Below, piece by piece: positions 9,981 to 20,617 of a stretch of DNA of 64,000 bases. How positions within the stretch are numbered: position 1 is the stretch's first letter; each line of letters begins with the position of its first letter. The stretch spans positions 9,062,725 to 9,126,724 of the forward strand of contig CM030837.1 in assembly GCA_018105865.1 (NCBI GenBank), in the 5' to 3' direction. The position numbers were made by a program, and so were the translations under genes. The stretch comes from Metaphire vulgaris. Taxonomy: Eukaryota > Annelida > Clitellata > Crassiclitellata > Megascolecidae. The notes under the pieces were generated by a model, which was not told the origin of the DNA, searched no databases, and saw nothing but the letters and a program-made list of their open reading frames with translations.

Positions 9981-10112
9981 TATTTTGCTTTATTAAGTGA
10001 ATTATATAGCTTTTACTCGCTCTTAATCTAGCTTTTACTAGCTTTACTATACTAGCTAGCTTTTAATTCGTCAATTCGACGACAGCTAGAGAGTGGCTAT
10101 CCACTTCCCCGA

Positions 10113-10935
10113 TTTATCGCAAAAGTTCATATTATTACGTATAACAATTTTTTAAATTTGAAAATGTAAAGTGAATGCGTAGATTATCATTTGAAATTTT
10201 TCTATGTGCTCACTGGATGGTCTTGCCCCCCCACCACAGGGACTGCACACCATAACGGAACCTACGACTACGGTTTGGGCCTATGATTCCATTGGAATTT
10301 GGTCTCCCACGGGGATGCAACTCCAGAGTTACCTACGGCACCATTGGGCATACGGCTCCTTTTTGGCTTACGCACCCAAAGGGGCTTTGTCTCCCAAGGT
10401 GGGCTGGGACTTTTTCTTTCCGGGGCTGTGCCCCAGTGGAGAATACAACACCCACAGGGTGTTGGGGCTATGTCTCTCACGAAAGGCTACGCCCCGCATT
10501 AAGGCCTACGGCTTAACATGGGGCTGCGCCCCAAGTAGGACCTGCGGCCCCACACGTGGGGCTGCACCCCCTAAGTGGAGCAAGTCCTACTACCTCACAT
10601 GGGGCTGTGCCCTAGTAGGACCTGTGGCCCACATGTGAGGCTGCGCACTTCAGTGGGGCCAACGGCCTCCCTCTGGAGTTTGGGCTTGGTTTCCGACGAG
10701 AGGCTGCGCCACAGTAGGGCCTACGGCCCCCAAGTCGGTTAGGGCTTGGTTTACGACGGGAGGATGCGCCCCCTTCCAATAGGGTCTACAGGCTACGGCG
10801 TCCCCAGTAGGGTCTAAGGCGTCACACGGGGTACTGCGCCCCCAATGGTGCTGTACAACATGCAGGCAATCAGGACGATTCGTCAAGCTGCAATGAAGAC
10901 GCTTCGTCAAACGCTCCGTCGATAATAAGTTTGGT
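10113..10935. repeat. GC-rich palindromic repeat, copy 2
   Basis: The leader at 10113-10205 matches 4638-4745, and the same GGGGCTGCGCCCC / CCTACGGCCCC units follow, here extending to about 10830. The right end (10880-10935) contains GACGCTTCGTCAAACGCTCC, also found at 39110-39137. No transposase or tRNA-like motif is seen. The AT-rich stretch 10936-11149 that follows has no recognised gene. Confidence 0.75.
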
Positions 10936-11149
10936 TGTCAATAATAATCTTATTCGTGACAAGCACAGCATCAAATAGAACAAAAAATTATAATAAACTA
11001 ATAAAACACACACTTTACACAGTACACTGAGTACAGCCAAGTAAAACAAACAAACAAAACTCAAATACCAATTCAACTAACATAACCATCATCATATCCA
11101 TAACTTCAGACCTCAAGCACACATTTGCTATTCTTCTTCAGGTGCTCTG

Positions 11150-11294
11150 TCCAAAGACAGGTTCCATACTCCAGCGTCGCCACTACTCTCTATCTTGAGC
11201 TTTTATCTTCAGGGCTGAATACTTGTTTTTCCTCGTAGTGTCGAACATCCACTCCAGCATCGATGTCTTTGGTCGCCCTTTCTGGTCGTGTAGG

Positions 11295-11295
<1 letters not shown>
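11150..11295 (-). pseudogene. LINE C-terminal tail
   Basis: The minus-strand translation gives [18 protein letters not shown] followed by KIKAQDRE.WRRW, which resembles the 'GRP...W....................A.DR..WR' end of RTE-like LINE ORF2 proteins. It is cut on the upstream side by the TA repeat at 11296. Confidence 0.55.

Positions 11296-11377
<82 letters not shown>
11296..11377. repeat. (AT)n microsatellite
   Basis: About 41 AT units. It abuts the 5' side of the R2-like element, which has another TA run at its 3' end. Confidence 0.97.
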
Positions 11378-11378
<1 letters not shown>

Positions 11379-11697
11379 CCTCCATATGTGTGTGTACGAC
11401 TCTCGTCAGGGTTGGAAGTCCGTTTTCTTCAGCAGGGCGATATTTTGCATTTTCGTCGTTCTTCCATGGTGCTTCCACCCAGTTGTTGGTTTTCTGCACG
11501 GATTAGGCCTGGTGCATCTGATTTTAATATTTCTGTCTTCGCTTCTGTCGGATTTTGCGCGTTTTTCGATGTTTTGATTCCGTTTTCGGGTATGTTTAGT
11601 TTAGTTCCATGCCCCACCCCATTTGGTTATAGAAACCCCGCTTGCACGAACCTGAGCGCACGCATAGATTTCGCACTGTTTACGCGGTCACGCTCTG

Positions 11698-12330
11698 ATG
11701 GAGCCAGGGCCTAGCCAACTTTCCCAGAAGCGCTCGGGGCTCTGCGCTGTATGCAGGACGGTTCGGCGGCTCCACTGCGGTGACAGCAAGGTGCACCTCC
11801 ACGGGCCCCACTCCAACCCCTGCCCCGGCTCCAATCAACCACCATTGCACTCGGGCAGCCAACCGACCGCTCCCGTTTCTAATGTCGGCTCAAATCAACG
11901 CGACCTTAGCGCACCGACATCGTCTTCCTTAGAGGCAACAGCAAACAGCAACGTCGGTGACGATCACCCTGAGTGCTTTGTTTTTCACCCCACAATAACA
12001 AGCGCAATAGCAAAACATGTACCTAAGTCGGCTAGAACCACCGTTTGTCAGTTGCTAATCGATATTATAAATAAAATTCTAGCTAACCCCTCCATCATTG
12101 ACCACTGGCGGGATTTAATCTGCTTCGCCCCCATAATTCTGAAGCAAACGGCTAGAGGGGGAAAGAGGCATAACCAGGCTTCAGCGCTTAAAAACGCATG
12201 CAGAATTTTTATGCGGAGCTACACGAGAACATCGAGATCCTCTCAGACGCCAGCCAAACTCTCTCCAGCAAAGCAGCGACGAGGAAAAGCAGAGACCAGA
12301 TGCTGGCAGCCTCAGTGTCATCCAAACTAG
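11698..12330 (+). pseudogene. N-terminal zinc-finger frame of the R2-like element
   Basis: The frame opens with MEPGPSQLSQKRSGLCAVC. A C-x2-C pair (CAVC) is followed by HLHGPHSNPCPGS, giving a plausible C2HC-type zinc finger (residues about 16-45), which R2-group proteins use for DNA binding. A linker rich in S, N and P follows. Homology to the downstream frame suggests both were once one protein: meaningful sequence stops at about 12200, and the last residues (to 12330) are out of frame. A one-base change would account for this. It could alternatively be a separate ORF1. Confidence 0.65.
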
Positions 12331-14648
12331 AGGATGGGAATATAAGGGCCGCGGTCAGGATCCTAATGTCAGATGAAGAACCGGTTACCCCCGACCCTCA
12401 GACCTACCAAGAGCTGCTTGAGAAGCATCCTTCACCACCGGAAGACCGGGTCCACATGCCACCAGCCAGTGATTGCGCTCCACTCCGGGTGTCTGAAGAG
12501 GACGTTAGGGCCAGAATTCGCTCCTTTCCAGCTGGATCATCCGGAGGCCCAGATGGACTGAGGCCACAAATTGTGGCCGAGCTTATCACCAGTCCAGAGG
12601 CTGGCAGCAGACTGGTCTCTGCTATAACGGGCCTAATTAACCTTTTACTTTCTGGCACATGTCCTGATCAGGTCAGGCCCATCCTCTTTGGGGGAACCCT
12701 CCTGGCCCTCAGGAAAAAAGCCGGGGGATTGCGCCCAATCGCAATAGGCTATTTTTGGCGTCGCCTAGCCTCCAAATGTGCTGCAAACTTTGCACTGTCC
12801 AGGGTGTCGGGCTATCTGGCCCCCCTACAGGTCGGGGTAGGATGCCCAGGGGGCTGCGAAGCGGCAGTGCACGCAACCAGACGTTTCTTGGACGCAATGC
12901 CAGATGACAACGTTATCGTAAAACTGGACTTCAGCAATGCTTTCAATAGCGTGCAGAGAGACAGAATGCTTACCGCACTAACGAACATTCTGCCAGAACT
13001 CTCGAAGTACGGTCTTCTGTCCTATGGAAGTCCAAGTCTTCTAAAATTTGGCAAATTTCGGCTGTCCTCGCAAATGGGCCCCCAACAAGGCGACCCTTTG
13101 GGCCCACTGCTTTTTTGCCTGCCGCTGCAGCCCATCCTGAGAAAGTTGACAGCCGCACTTATTCTGGGTTATCTCGATGACGTCACCTTGGGCGGGGACG
13201 CAAACAGCGTCGCAAGCGATGTCGCAGTTATTGAGCGGGAATGTAAAGAGCTGGGCCTATCTCTGAACCATCGCAAATGCGAGATTATATCCAAAGGCCC
13301 AATCCCAGCTACTAACACTTCGCTTGACATCTTTCAACGCATAGAGCCCCAAGACGCTATCCTCCTTGGGGCCCCTCTTTCCATCACTCAGGCCTTTGGG
13401 TCCCTTATGTCACACCGCTCTAACGAGCTAAACATGGCACTGAACCGCTTGACGCTGATCGCTAAACAGGACGCCCTAATTTTGCTTAGAATGTCGCTCA
13501 CCCATTCTAAACTTTTGCACCTTTTACGTTGCACACCATGCACAGGCCATCCACTATTAGAAAACTTCGACGACGCTATGCGTGAGGGACTGAACCAAAT
13601 CCTTAATCTGCGTCTGTCAGACAGCCAATGGGTACAGGCTACGCTCCCAATCAGAGATGGGGGACTGGGAATTCGCCGGGTGTCTGCGCTTGCACCGTCT
13701 GCCTTCTTGGCTTCAGCTGCGAGCACCCGAGATCTCCAGTCGTCCATTCTTCTGAAGGCAAGTCTGCCTACGGACCCACGTGAGACCGAGATCATCGCCC
13801 AGTGGAGGGAAATGAGCCAAATGGATAATCCTGGTTCGGGCCCTCTCCACAAGCAGTCCACTTGGGATCGGCCTCTGATTCTCAGGGAGTTTAACCACCT
13901 GCTCCAATCTGACCAACGGCAGTACCATCAGGCACGTCTACGAGCCGTTTCAGCGGAGCACGCCGGGGACTGGCTTTATGCGCTGCCCATCGCTTCCTGT
14001 GGACTGCGCATGGACGACGAGGCAGTCAGAATCGTCGTCGGCCTCCGCCTCGGTGCCAACATCTGTGAACGGCACATCTGCCCTTGTGGGGAACAGGTGT
14101 TGAAGTCGGCTCATGGCCTGTCTTGCTCACTCGGCCCAGGCCGCGTTCCACGTCACGCAATGATTAATGACGTGGTCTACCGGGCGCTTCTTCGAGCGGG
14201 CATTCCATCGGTCAAAGAACCACCCGATCTCTCGCGTTCTGACGGTAGAAGACCGGACGGCCTCACTCTAATCCCGTGGCACGCCGGCCGTAGCCTGATT
14301 TGGGACGTAACCGTGGCAGACACAGTTGCTGCCACCCATTTACCCATCACGTCTTTGTTGGCAGGTGCGGCTGCTGAGGCAGCAGCAGTTCGTAAAAATA
14401 CCAAATACGCAGATCTGACAACAGATTACAATTTCTTGCCATTGGCCTTTGAGTCCTTCGGCCCAATAAGTCTCGACGCACAGATTTTCATCAGACAACT
14501 AGGTCGTCGTATTTCAGAGTCTTCCGGAGACAAAAGGGAAGGAAGCTTTCTTTTTCAGCGTTTGTCCATGGCCATACAGCGCTTCAACGCCATATCGTTT
14601 CGAGGAACTTTTTCCGTGGCCGACCTCGAAGAACCTGACGAGAGTTAA
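12198..14648 (+). CDS. R2-like reverse transcriptase with restriction-like endonuclease
   Basis: This 816-residue frame copies element RNA into DNA at a nicked chromosomal target. RT motifs in order: SSGGPDGLRP (fingers), KLDFSNAFNSV (motif A), QQGDPLGPLLF (motif B) and GYLDDVTLGG (motif C, with YLDD instead of the usual FADD/YADD). Downstream a Cys/His cluster (CERHICPCG, then HGLSC) precedes RPDGLTLIPWHAG and WDVTVADT, which fits the RPD...D-V core of restriction-like endonucleases in R2, R4, CRE and related clades. No APE endonuclease is present. The first Met is only nominal: the true protein probably continues from the zinc-finger frame upstream. A relic of the same family lies at 6785-9829. 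The exact clade is not assigned. Confidence 0.88.
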   Translation: MQNFYAELHENIEILSDASQTLSSKAATRKSRDQMLAASVSSKLEDGNIRAAVRILMSDEEPVTPDPQTYQELLEKHPSPPEDRVHMPPASDCAPLRVSEEDVRARIRSFPAGSSGGPDGLRPQIVAELITSPEAGSRLVSAITGLINLLLSGTCPDQVRPILFGGTLLALRKKAGGLRPIAIGYFWRRLASKCAANFALSRVSGYLAPLQVGVGCPGGCEAAVHATRRFLDAMPDDNVIVKLDFSNAFNSVQRDRMLTALTNILPELSKYGLLSYGSPSLLKFGKFRLSSQMGPQQGDPLGPLLFCLPLQPILRKLTAALILGYLDDVTLGGDANSVASDVAVIERECKELGLSLNHRKCEIISKGPIPATNTSLDIFQRIEPQDAILLGAPLSITQAFGSLMSHRSNELNMALNRLTLIAKQDALILLRMSLTHSKLLHLLRCTPCTGHPLLENFDDAMREGLNQILNLRLSDSQWVQATLPIRDGGLGIRRVSALAPSAFLASAASTRDLQSSILLKASLPTDPRETEIIAQWREMSQMDNPGSGPLHKQSTWDRPLILREFNHLLQSDQRQYHQARLRAVSAEHAGDWLYALPIASCGLRMDDEAVRIVVGLRLGANICERHICPCGEQVLKSAHGLSCSLGPGRVPRHAMINDVVYRALLRAGIPSVKEPPDLSRSDGRRPDGLTLIPWHAGRSLIWDVTVADTVAATHLPITSLLAGAAAEAAAVRKNTKYADLTTDYNFLPLAFESFGPISLDAQIFIRQLGRRISESSGDKREGSFLFQRLSMAIQRFNAISFRGTFSVADLEEPDES

Positions 14649-14693
14649 CACACATTAATTTCTGTCTCCGGACAATTTTTATCTCTCATAAGA

Positions 14694-14743
14694 CCCTCGG
14701 GAATGAAGTACCGAGGGCATAAAAATATATATATATATATATA
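14694..14743 (+). other. 3' hairpin and TA tail of the R2-like element
   Basis: A 7-bp stem (CCCTCGG/CCGAGGG, 10-nt loop) is followed by AT-rich sequence and a TA run. Such a structure at the 3' end could be the RNA feature recognised by the element's RT, as in R2. It also superficially resembles an intrinsic terminator, which is not meaningful in a eukaryotic context. Confidence 0.5.
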
Positions 14744-14749
14744 ATCATC

Positions 14750-16190
<1,441 letters not shown>

Positions 16191-16221
16191 CTTAGGTATT
16201 ATAACTGGTGCTATGAAGTGC

Positions 16222-16225
16222 ATTA

Positions 16226-16295
<70 letters not shown>

Positions 16296-16507
16296 TTATG
16301 TAATGTAACAAAATATTTGTATAGCGCCTCTTCTGAAGAATCACTCAGAAGCGCTTCCGCTGCAATTACTGCATATTCACAAAGAGATAAGTTTTAAGTC
16401 GTTTAAAAAAGAGGGCCATGGAATTAGGAGTTGCTAAGCCACGCATACTGGCGTCAAGAGCATTCCAAAGAATAAAGCCAACTAATTCAAAACCTCGTTT
16501 CAGGAAC
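16222..16507 (-). pseudogene. LINE 3' end with ATT tail
   Basis: An ATT run (16222-16299) is followed by an AGCGC...AGCGCT inverted motif (16323-16355). The minus-strand peptide includes LWNALDASMRGL and FFKRLKTYLFVN, matching the 'lWNsLP..ir......FKk.LKtyLF' C-terminus of CR1/L2-type proteins. The upstream part is cut off by the hAT element starting at 16516. Confidence 0.7.
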
Positions 16508-16782
16508 ATGGGCGCCAGTGGCGAGGCCACGGGGCGGTTTGGGGAGGAGTTTGGAACCCCCACTTGCCATCCGGCCAGCCGTGAGATTCGTGCAAAATTG
16601 CAGAGAAATTTTCGTGGGGGGTAGGGGATGGTTGAGGATCGGTTCTACTAAGTCTAAGTATCAAGCGTTATCTATATACTGTATCCATATAACAAGTTTT
16701 CTATATATCTATATAACAAGCAGTCGTGCGCCAGACGGACTGGGACTCACCATGGCCGTCCATGTTATTATTTGCAAGAAAG

Positions 16783-17048
16783 TTTAGTCATTTTTTACGC
16801 CTCAGAAACCTGGTCTCTCCAAAAGAAGGGCATACAAAAGCTGGAAGCATTCGAAATGTGGATATGGAGAAGAATGGAAAACATCAAATGGACGGACAAG
16901 AAAACAAACGATGAAGTAGCCTACTACAGATGGTGGACGAGCAAAGATCGTTAATCAGCACCATCAAAAAAGACAGAGGAACTGGATTGGACATGTACTA
17001 AGAGGAGAATCATTACTCAGAACAGTAATTGAAGGAAGAATATCAAGA

Positions 17049-17096
<48 letters not shown>

Positions 17097-17640
17097 TAAT
17101 AATCATGAACTGATTATGGTGGCATATCGTACAAGTACTACTAGGATACTTTACAACTAAAAACAGTATATCCTACAACGATCAATGTTCTTGAAAACTA
17201 CGAACAAAGAGACCAGTTTTACAGTAAGTTCTCGTTTGAATGCTTCTAGTGTCTTTGCCATAGTTGTTGATGGTGGCAGGCTATTCCAAACTTTGACAGC
17301 CGCTACCGGAAACATGCGGACACCAATAGTAACGTGGCGTGTAGACAGAACAACGAGAGTAAGACTGGACGTAGATCGCAATCGTTGACGAGAGTTGATG
17401 TCAGAAGTCTTGCAAAAATCAGCCGACAAATACGATGGTGCCAGACCATGAAGACACCGATAAGCAAGAAAGACAAAAGGAAGACCAAGGAGGATGCTAT
17501 TGGACTGGCTGATGAAAACAGACACAACGTCACAAGACCTATGCATAAATCAAAGAAGAAGCAAGACGCAGAGAGGAATGGAAACAATGGAGCCCTTAAC
17601 CTGTCCCAGGACCGAGAACATGATGAAATAAAACTATTGC
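16783..17640 (+). pseudogene. LINE C-terminal fragment, split
   Basis: The first part (16783-17050) reads ASETWSLQKKGIQKLEAFEM and WTDKKTND on the plus strand. The second part (17472-17640) resumes with a GRPRRMLLDWL-type tail and a degraded 'DR..W..W' end. Compare FEMWTWRRMERISWT in the LINE at 39149-39940, which is clearly the same family. The break is the insertion 17051-17464. Confidence 0.7.
17051..17464 (-). pseudogene. CR1-like fragment nested in the LINE
   Basis: The minus-strand frame contains PSYLSADF, HVTIGVRMFPVAAVKVWNSL and LEAFKRELTVKLV, the C-terminal region of a CR1/Jockey-like LINE. Its 3' tail is a TAA/ATT repeat (17050-17096). CAAGAAA occurs on both sides (17044-17050 and 17465-17471), consistent with a 7-bp target duplication. 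Confidence 0.75.
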
Positions 17641-17861
17641 TTAAAAGTTATATAATGCACTCATTACGTGTGGAATAGTAGCCTAATTCTAACGAATTTC
17701 AATGCTGTAAAGGTAAACGTTGTTCAGCTTCAGGGGGGTTTCGCCCCCTGACCAGGGGCTTGGCCCCTGGACCCCACTGGGGGCTCTGCCCCAGACCCCT
17801 CGAGGTGCTCGCCATAACCCCCTCCCACTCCCAAACATCTGGCGTCGCCACTGATGGGCGC

Positions 17862-18216
17862 CCGCACATTGGGGCACTTGCCCCCTGGATATGCAAATAC
17901 CAATATTTCACATTGAAATTTGAAAACCTTGCTAACATATCAACCGTGTCCATTGAGTTAAAATGCGTTTTCCCCTCCTGGAAAAATTTATGCGGCGTAA
18001 CCATGACCATTGTGTTTTGCCTTCCTTGACAAATTTCTGTGGGCGCCCATGTTCAGGTACAAGGAGGTTCGTGCTTGGGACACACTGAGAAGACCATGGG
18101 TTGTGGACCGAAGACATGACCGACCAGGGATAGAGATAAGAGGATAAAGTAGCTCTGAAAGATAAGATGAAGATTCCACTGTTGTTTCTGGAAGCACCTC
18201 TGCTCGCAACCTTAGT
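17862..18216. other. No recognised gene
   Basis: Unique-looking sequence with short open frames on both strands and no recognisable family. It contains GTGGGCGCCCATG near 18040, related to the hAT target sequence at 17854. Confidence 0.4.
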
Positions 18217-18830
18217 GTGACATTTTACTCTTCCCTCTCTTACACTATTTACATAAATTCAGTCTGCAAAATTTTTCATTATCATATTCGGGACATTTAT
18301 CGCATCAGACATCTCCTCCCCAACCCTGTCCTTATTCATTTAGCCAATGCATTGGTATCTAGTCGCCTAGATTATTGCAATTTCCTGCTTTTCGGCATCA
18401 CAAATTCAAATATGCAGAAACTCCATGAAGTACATAATTCCTTAGTTAGAGTCATATCCAAAACTCCTAGATTAGAACATATAACTCCAGCTAGACAATC
18501 CCTGCATTGGCTTCCTATCAAATACCTAAACCACTTAAAATCACATTATTATTATTATTAATTATAAAATTTGTCTTTTAGTATTCAAAACCATGTCATA
18601 AAATGAACCCAATTACCTCAAGATGCGACTTATCCCTCGACCTACTAATCATTCTACTAGGTATTCGGTATGACCTTCATTTGTTGTTCCTTATTCTCGC
18701 ACAGTCATTATTGGCACTAGTTGTTTCTCAGTGTGCGCCATAAGCTCTGAAATTCACTACCAACATCACTTCGTATAGCCTAACAATTTATCATCTTTCT
18801 GATCTGGTCTTAAAACACAGTCTGTTATAT
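18217..18830 (+). pseudogene. CR1/Rex1-like RT C-terminal fragment
   Basis: The plus-strand frame includes SSRLDYCNFLLFGI, HEVHNSLVRVI and LHWLPIKY, the standard post-RT blocks 'sRlDYCNslL.Gl', 'Q.vqNaaaR.i' and 'LHWLPv..Ri'. A 30-bp AAACCACTTAAAATCACATT-plus-ATT block at 18530-18561 interrupts the frame. Afterwards the sequence resumes with YKICLLVFKTMS and degraded tail blocks to about 18830. Confidence 0.75.
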
Positions 18831-18939
18831 TGCTCTCCCGCCGTTTCGGACTGCTTTTCTGGCCTGACCTGGCTCTAATTCTATTTGGATTTGGCGCGCC
18901 ATCGGCTGATGCCCTTTAGTTAGTTTGTTATAGGCTGAT

Positions 18940-19805
18940 TTATATAGCGCTGTTGTCCTAGCGGGCTAAAGTCAAGAGTGCTTTACATTGCATTAAAGGA
19001 GTGTCCGAACAAGTGCGTTTGTAGTCTCTTAGTGAATATTTACAAGTTGGTAGCGTTGGTGACACTGGTAACGCGTTCCAGAGAGCCGGGTTCTCTTGAG
19101 TAACAGAACGCTCCCCCAATTTGGCTGTTCTCGAGGGAGGAGGCACCGTCAGTCGGACCCGACTGGAGGAGTGGAGCTGCAAGCGACCTTCTGTGGATGG
19201 AGGCTTACGAAGAAGCACCGATAGGTAGTCTGGGCAGAACGGGTCGTAGAGTGCTCTGAAAGTGAACCAGCACTTCTTGTAGATTACCCGTTCCGGAATG
19301 CGGAGCCAGTGTAATCTGTCCCGAAGTTAGGGAGTGACGTGCTCACCCCACCTGGTCTGAAAGATCACTCGGGCGGAAGCGTTCAACACCATCTGCAGAC
19401 GATTAATCTGGTAGTCTGGCGTCTCGAGGAATATACTATTACAGTAGTCTATTCTCGTGAGCACCAGTGCCCGCACAAACTGGGTCGCGACAGACGCAGG
19501 TAGGTGTCTTCTAATCGCTCTAATCCGCCGAAGCTGGTAGAAGGAATTGCGAGCGACGATGCCGATATGGTTACGGAGTGACAGCGACTCGTCTAATAGT
19601 AGGCCTACTCCGAGAAGACGGACCTCAGTCGACGAGACAATAGGGATCTGATCGATGACGAGCGGCGCATGGCTAATTAGATGCGTCTTCCTTGGGGTGG
19701 TAATCCAGAAAACTTCCGTCTTGGCTGGGTTGAGAGCCAGACGATTTGCCTCAGTCCAGAGTTTGATTTTGGCTATGCACGCTGTGACGCGGGTATACTT
19801 GGCAT
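18940..19805 (-). pseudogene. CR1-like RT C-terminal half
   Basis: On the minus strand the segment reads in order WTEANRLALNPAKTEV, RLLGVGLLLDES, FVRALVLTRIDYCNSIF, LHWLRIPERVIYK and GERSVTQENPALWNALP. Catalytic motifs A-C lie upstream and are lost. Its 3' end (left) contains AGCGCTGTTGTCCTAG...AAGAGTGCTTTAC, the tail signature shared by other copies. Frameshifts are present. Confidence 0.82.
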
Positions 19806-19857
19806 TATGATAGTTGCGCTATGGAAGTTGATTGATTGATTGGTTGATGGAGTGGCA

Positions 19858-20562
19858 CTAAAAAGAGAGTGCAACCGCTCTTAATACAAGAAACTCAACT
19901 CGAGCTGGATAAGGCAGCCAGTGTAGAACAGACATCGTATATTCACTAATGTGATCACGTCTTGTGACACCAGCAATCACCCTGGCTGCCGAACGAGGAA
20001 CCATCTGGAGTTTATCAAGTCGCACCGATGGAAGACCAGCAAAAAGTGAACCACAGTAGTCAAGCCTTGAGCAAATAAATGCATGAATCAAAGTAGAAGA
20101 TGGCATGTCAAGTGTACGTCGAATCACTCTAAGCTGGCAGAGATGACAGAAGCAACTGCGACAAAGTGAGTTAATATGATCCATAAAGGTTAACCCAGAG
20201 TCAAGAATTATACCAAGATCACGGACTAAAGAGGAGAAATAGAGGTTTGGGAAGACAGACTGCATAGATAGATGATCAATTTTTGAGAGCTGACCTCGAG
20301 CAACAAACCAGATGAGCTGAGTTTTAGCTGGACGAAGTAAATCAAAGGTTTCAACAAATTCACGAGTGATCTGTAGTGCATTAGTGGGGCTGGAATGTGA
20401 ATGGGCATGAATATCATCAACGTACATATGTTTTTAAAATTTATAAGGAGCAAACACATCAGCAGTATATAGTACAGAAGCGGCCCAAGGACCGAACCCT
20501 GAGGCACTCTACATGTGACTGGCACTTCACGAGAGTAGGTTGAACCAAGCGATGCAATCATG

Positions 20563-20565
<3 letters not shown>
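19858..20565 (-). pseudogene. CR1/L2-like RT fragment
   Basis: The minus-strand frames give CRVPQGSVLGPLL (motif B, 20500-20460), then YVDDIHAHSHSS (motif C, YVDD), VRDLGIILDSGLTFMDHI, FICSRLDYCGSLFAGLP and VLHWLPYPARVEFL. A frameshift separates B and C. The copy abuts the AT repeat at 20566. Confidence 0.82.

Positions 20566-20616
<51 letters not shown>

Positions 20617-20617
<1 letters not shown>

Larger units (their letters stand above)
11378..14722 (+). mobile_element. R2-like non-LTR retrotransposon between TA repeats
   Basis: The unit comprises a roughly 320-bp leader, a zinc-finger N-terminal frame (11698-), a large RT plus endonuclease frame (to 14648) and a 75-bp 3' UTR ending in a small hairpin (CCCTCGG 14694-14700 with CCGAGGG 14711-14717). 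TA microsatellites flank both ends: 11296-11377 and 14723-14743. Several R2-group clades are known to insert into specific sites, including microsatellites, so insertion into a TA tract is a reasonable inference. One frameshift near 12200 separates the two frames; otherwise the element looks young. Confidence 0.8.
16516..17853. mobile_element. hAT element CAGTGGCGA-type, copy 1 (loaded with LINEs)
   Basis: Starts CAGTGGCGAGGCCACGG, ends CTGGCGTCGCCACTG, flanked by exact 8-bp repeats ATGGGCGC (16508-16515, 17854-17861). Its left 270 bp and right 210 bp are homologous to copy 2 at 23621-26141. No transposase is visible, and the un-interrupted element would be only about 500 bp. Between about 16783 and 17640 it carries a LINE fragment, which itself carries a CR1-like fragment (17051-17464). 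An empty site for the 23818-24066 MITE lies at 16717-16724. Confidence 0.88.

Noticed and set aside
11263..11577. Long YIYIYI reading frames across AT repeats (also 15760-16397)
   Set aside because: They are translations of AT microsatellites; no motif lies outside the repeat.
14694..14720. Hairpin plus A/T run as an intrinsic terminator
   Set aside because: The context is a eukaryotic retrotransposon; such a structure is better explained as a 3' UTR feature.
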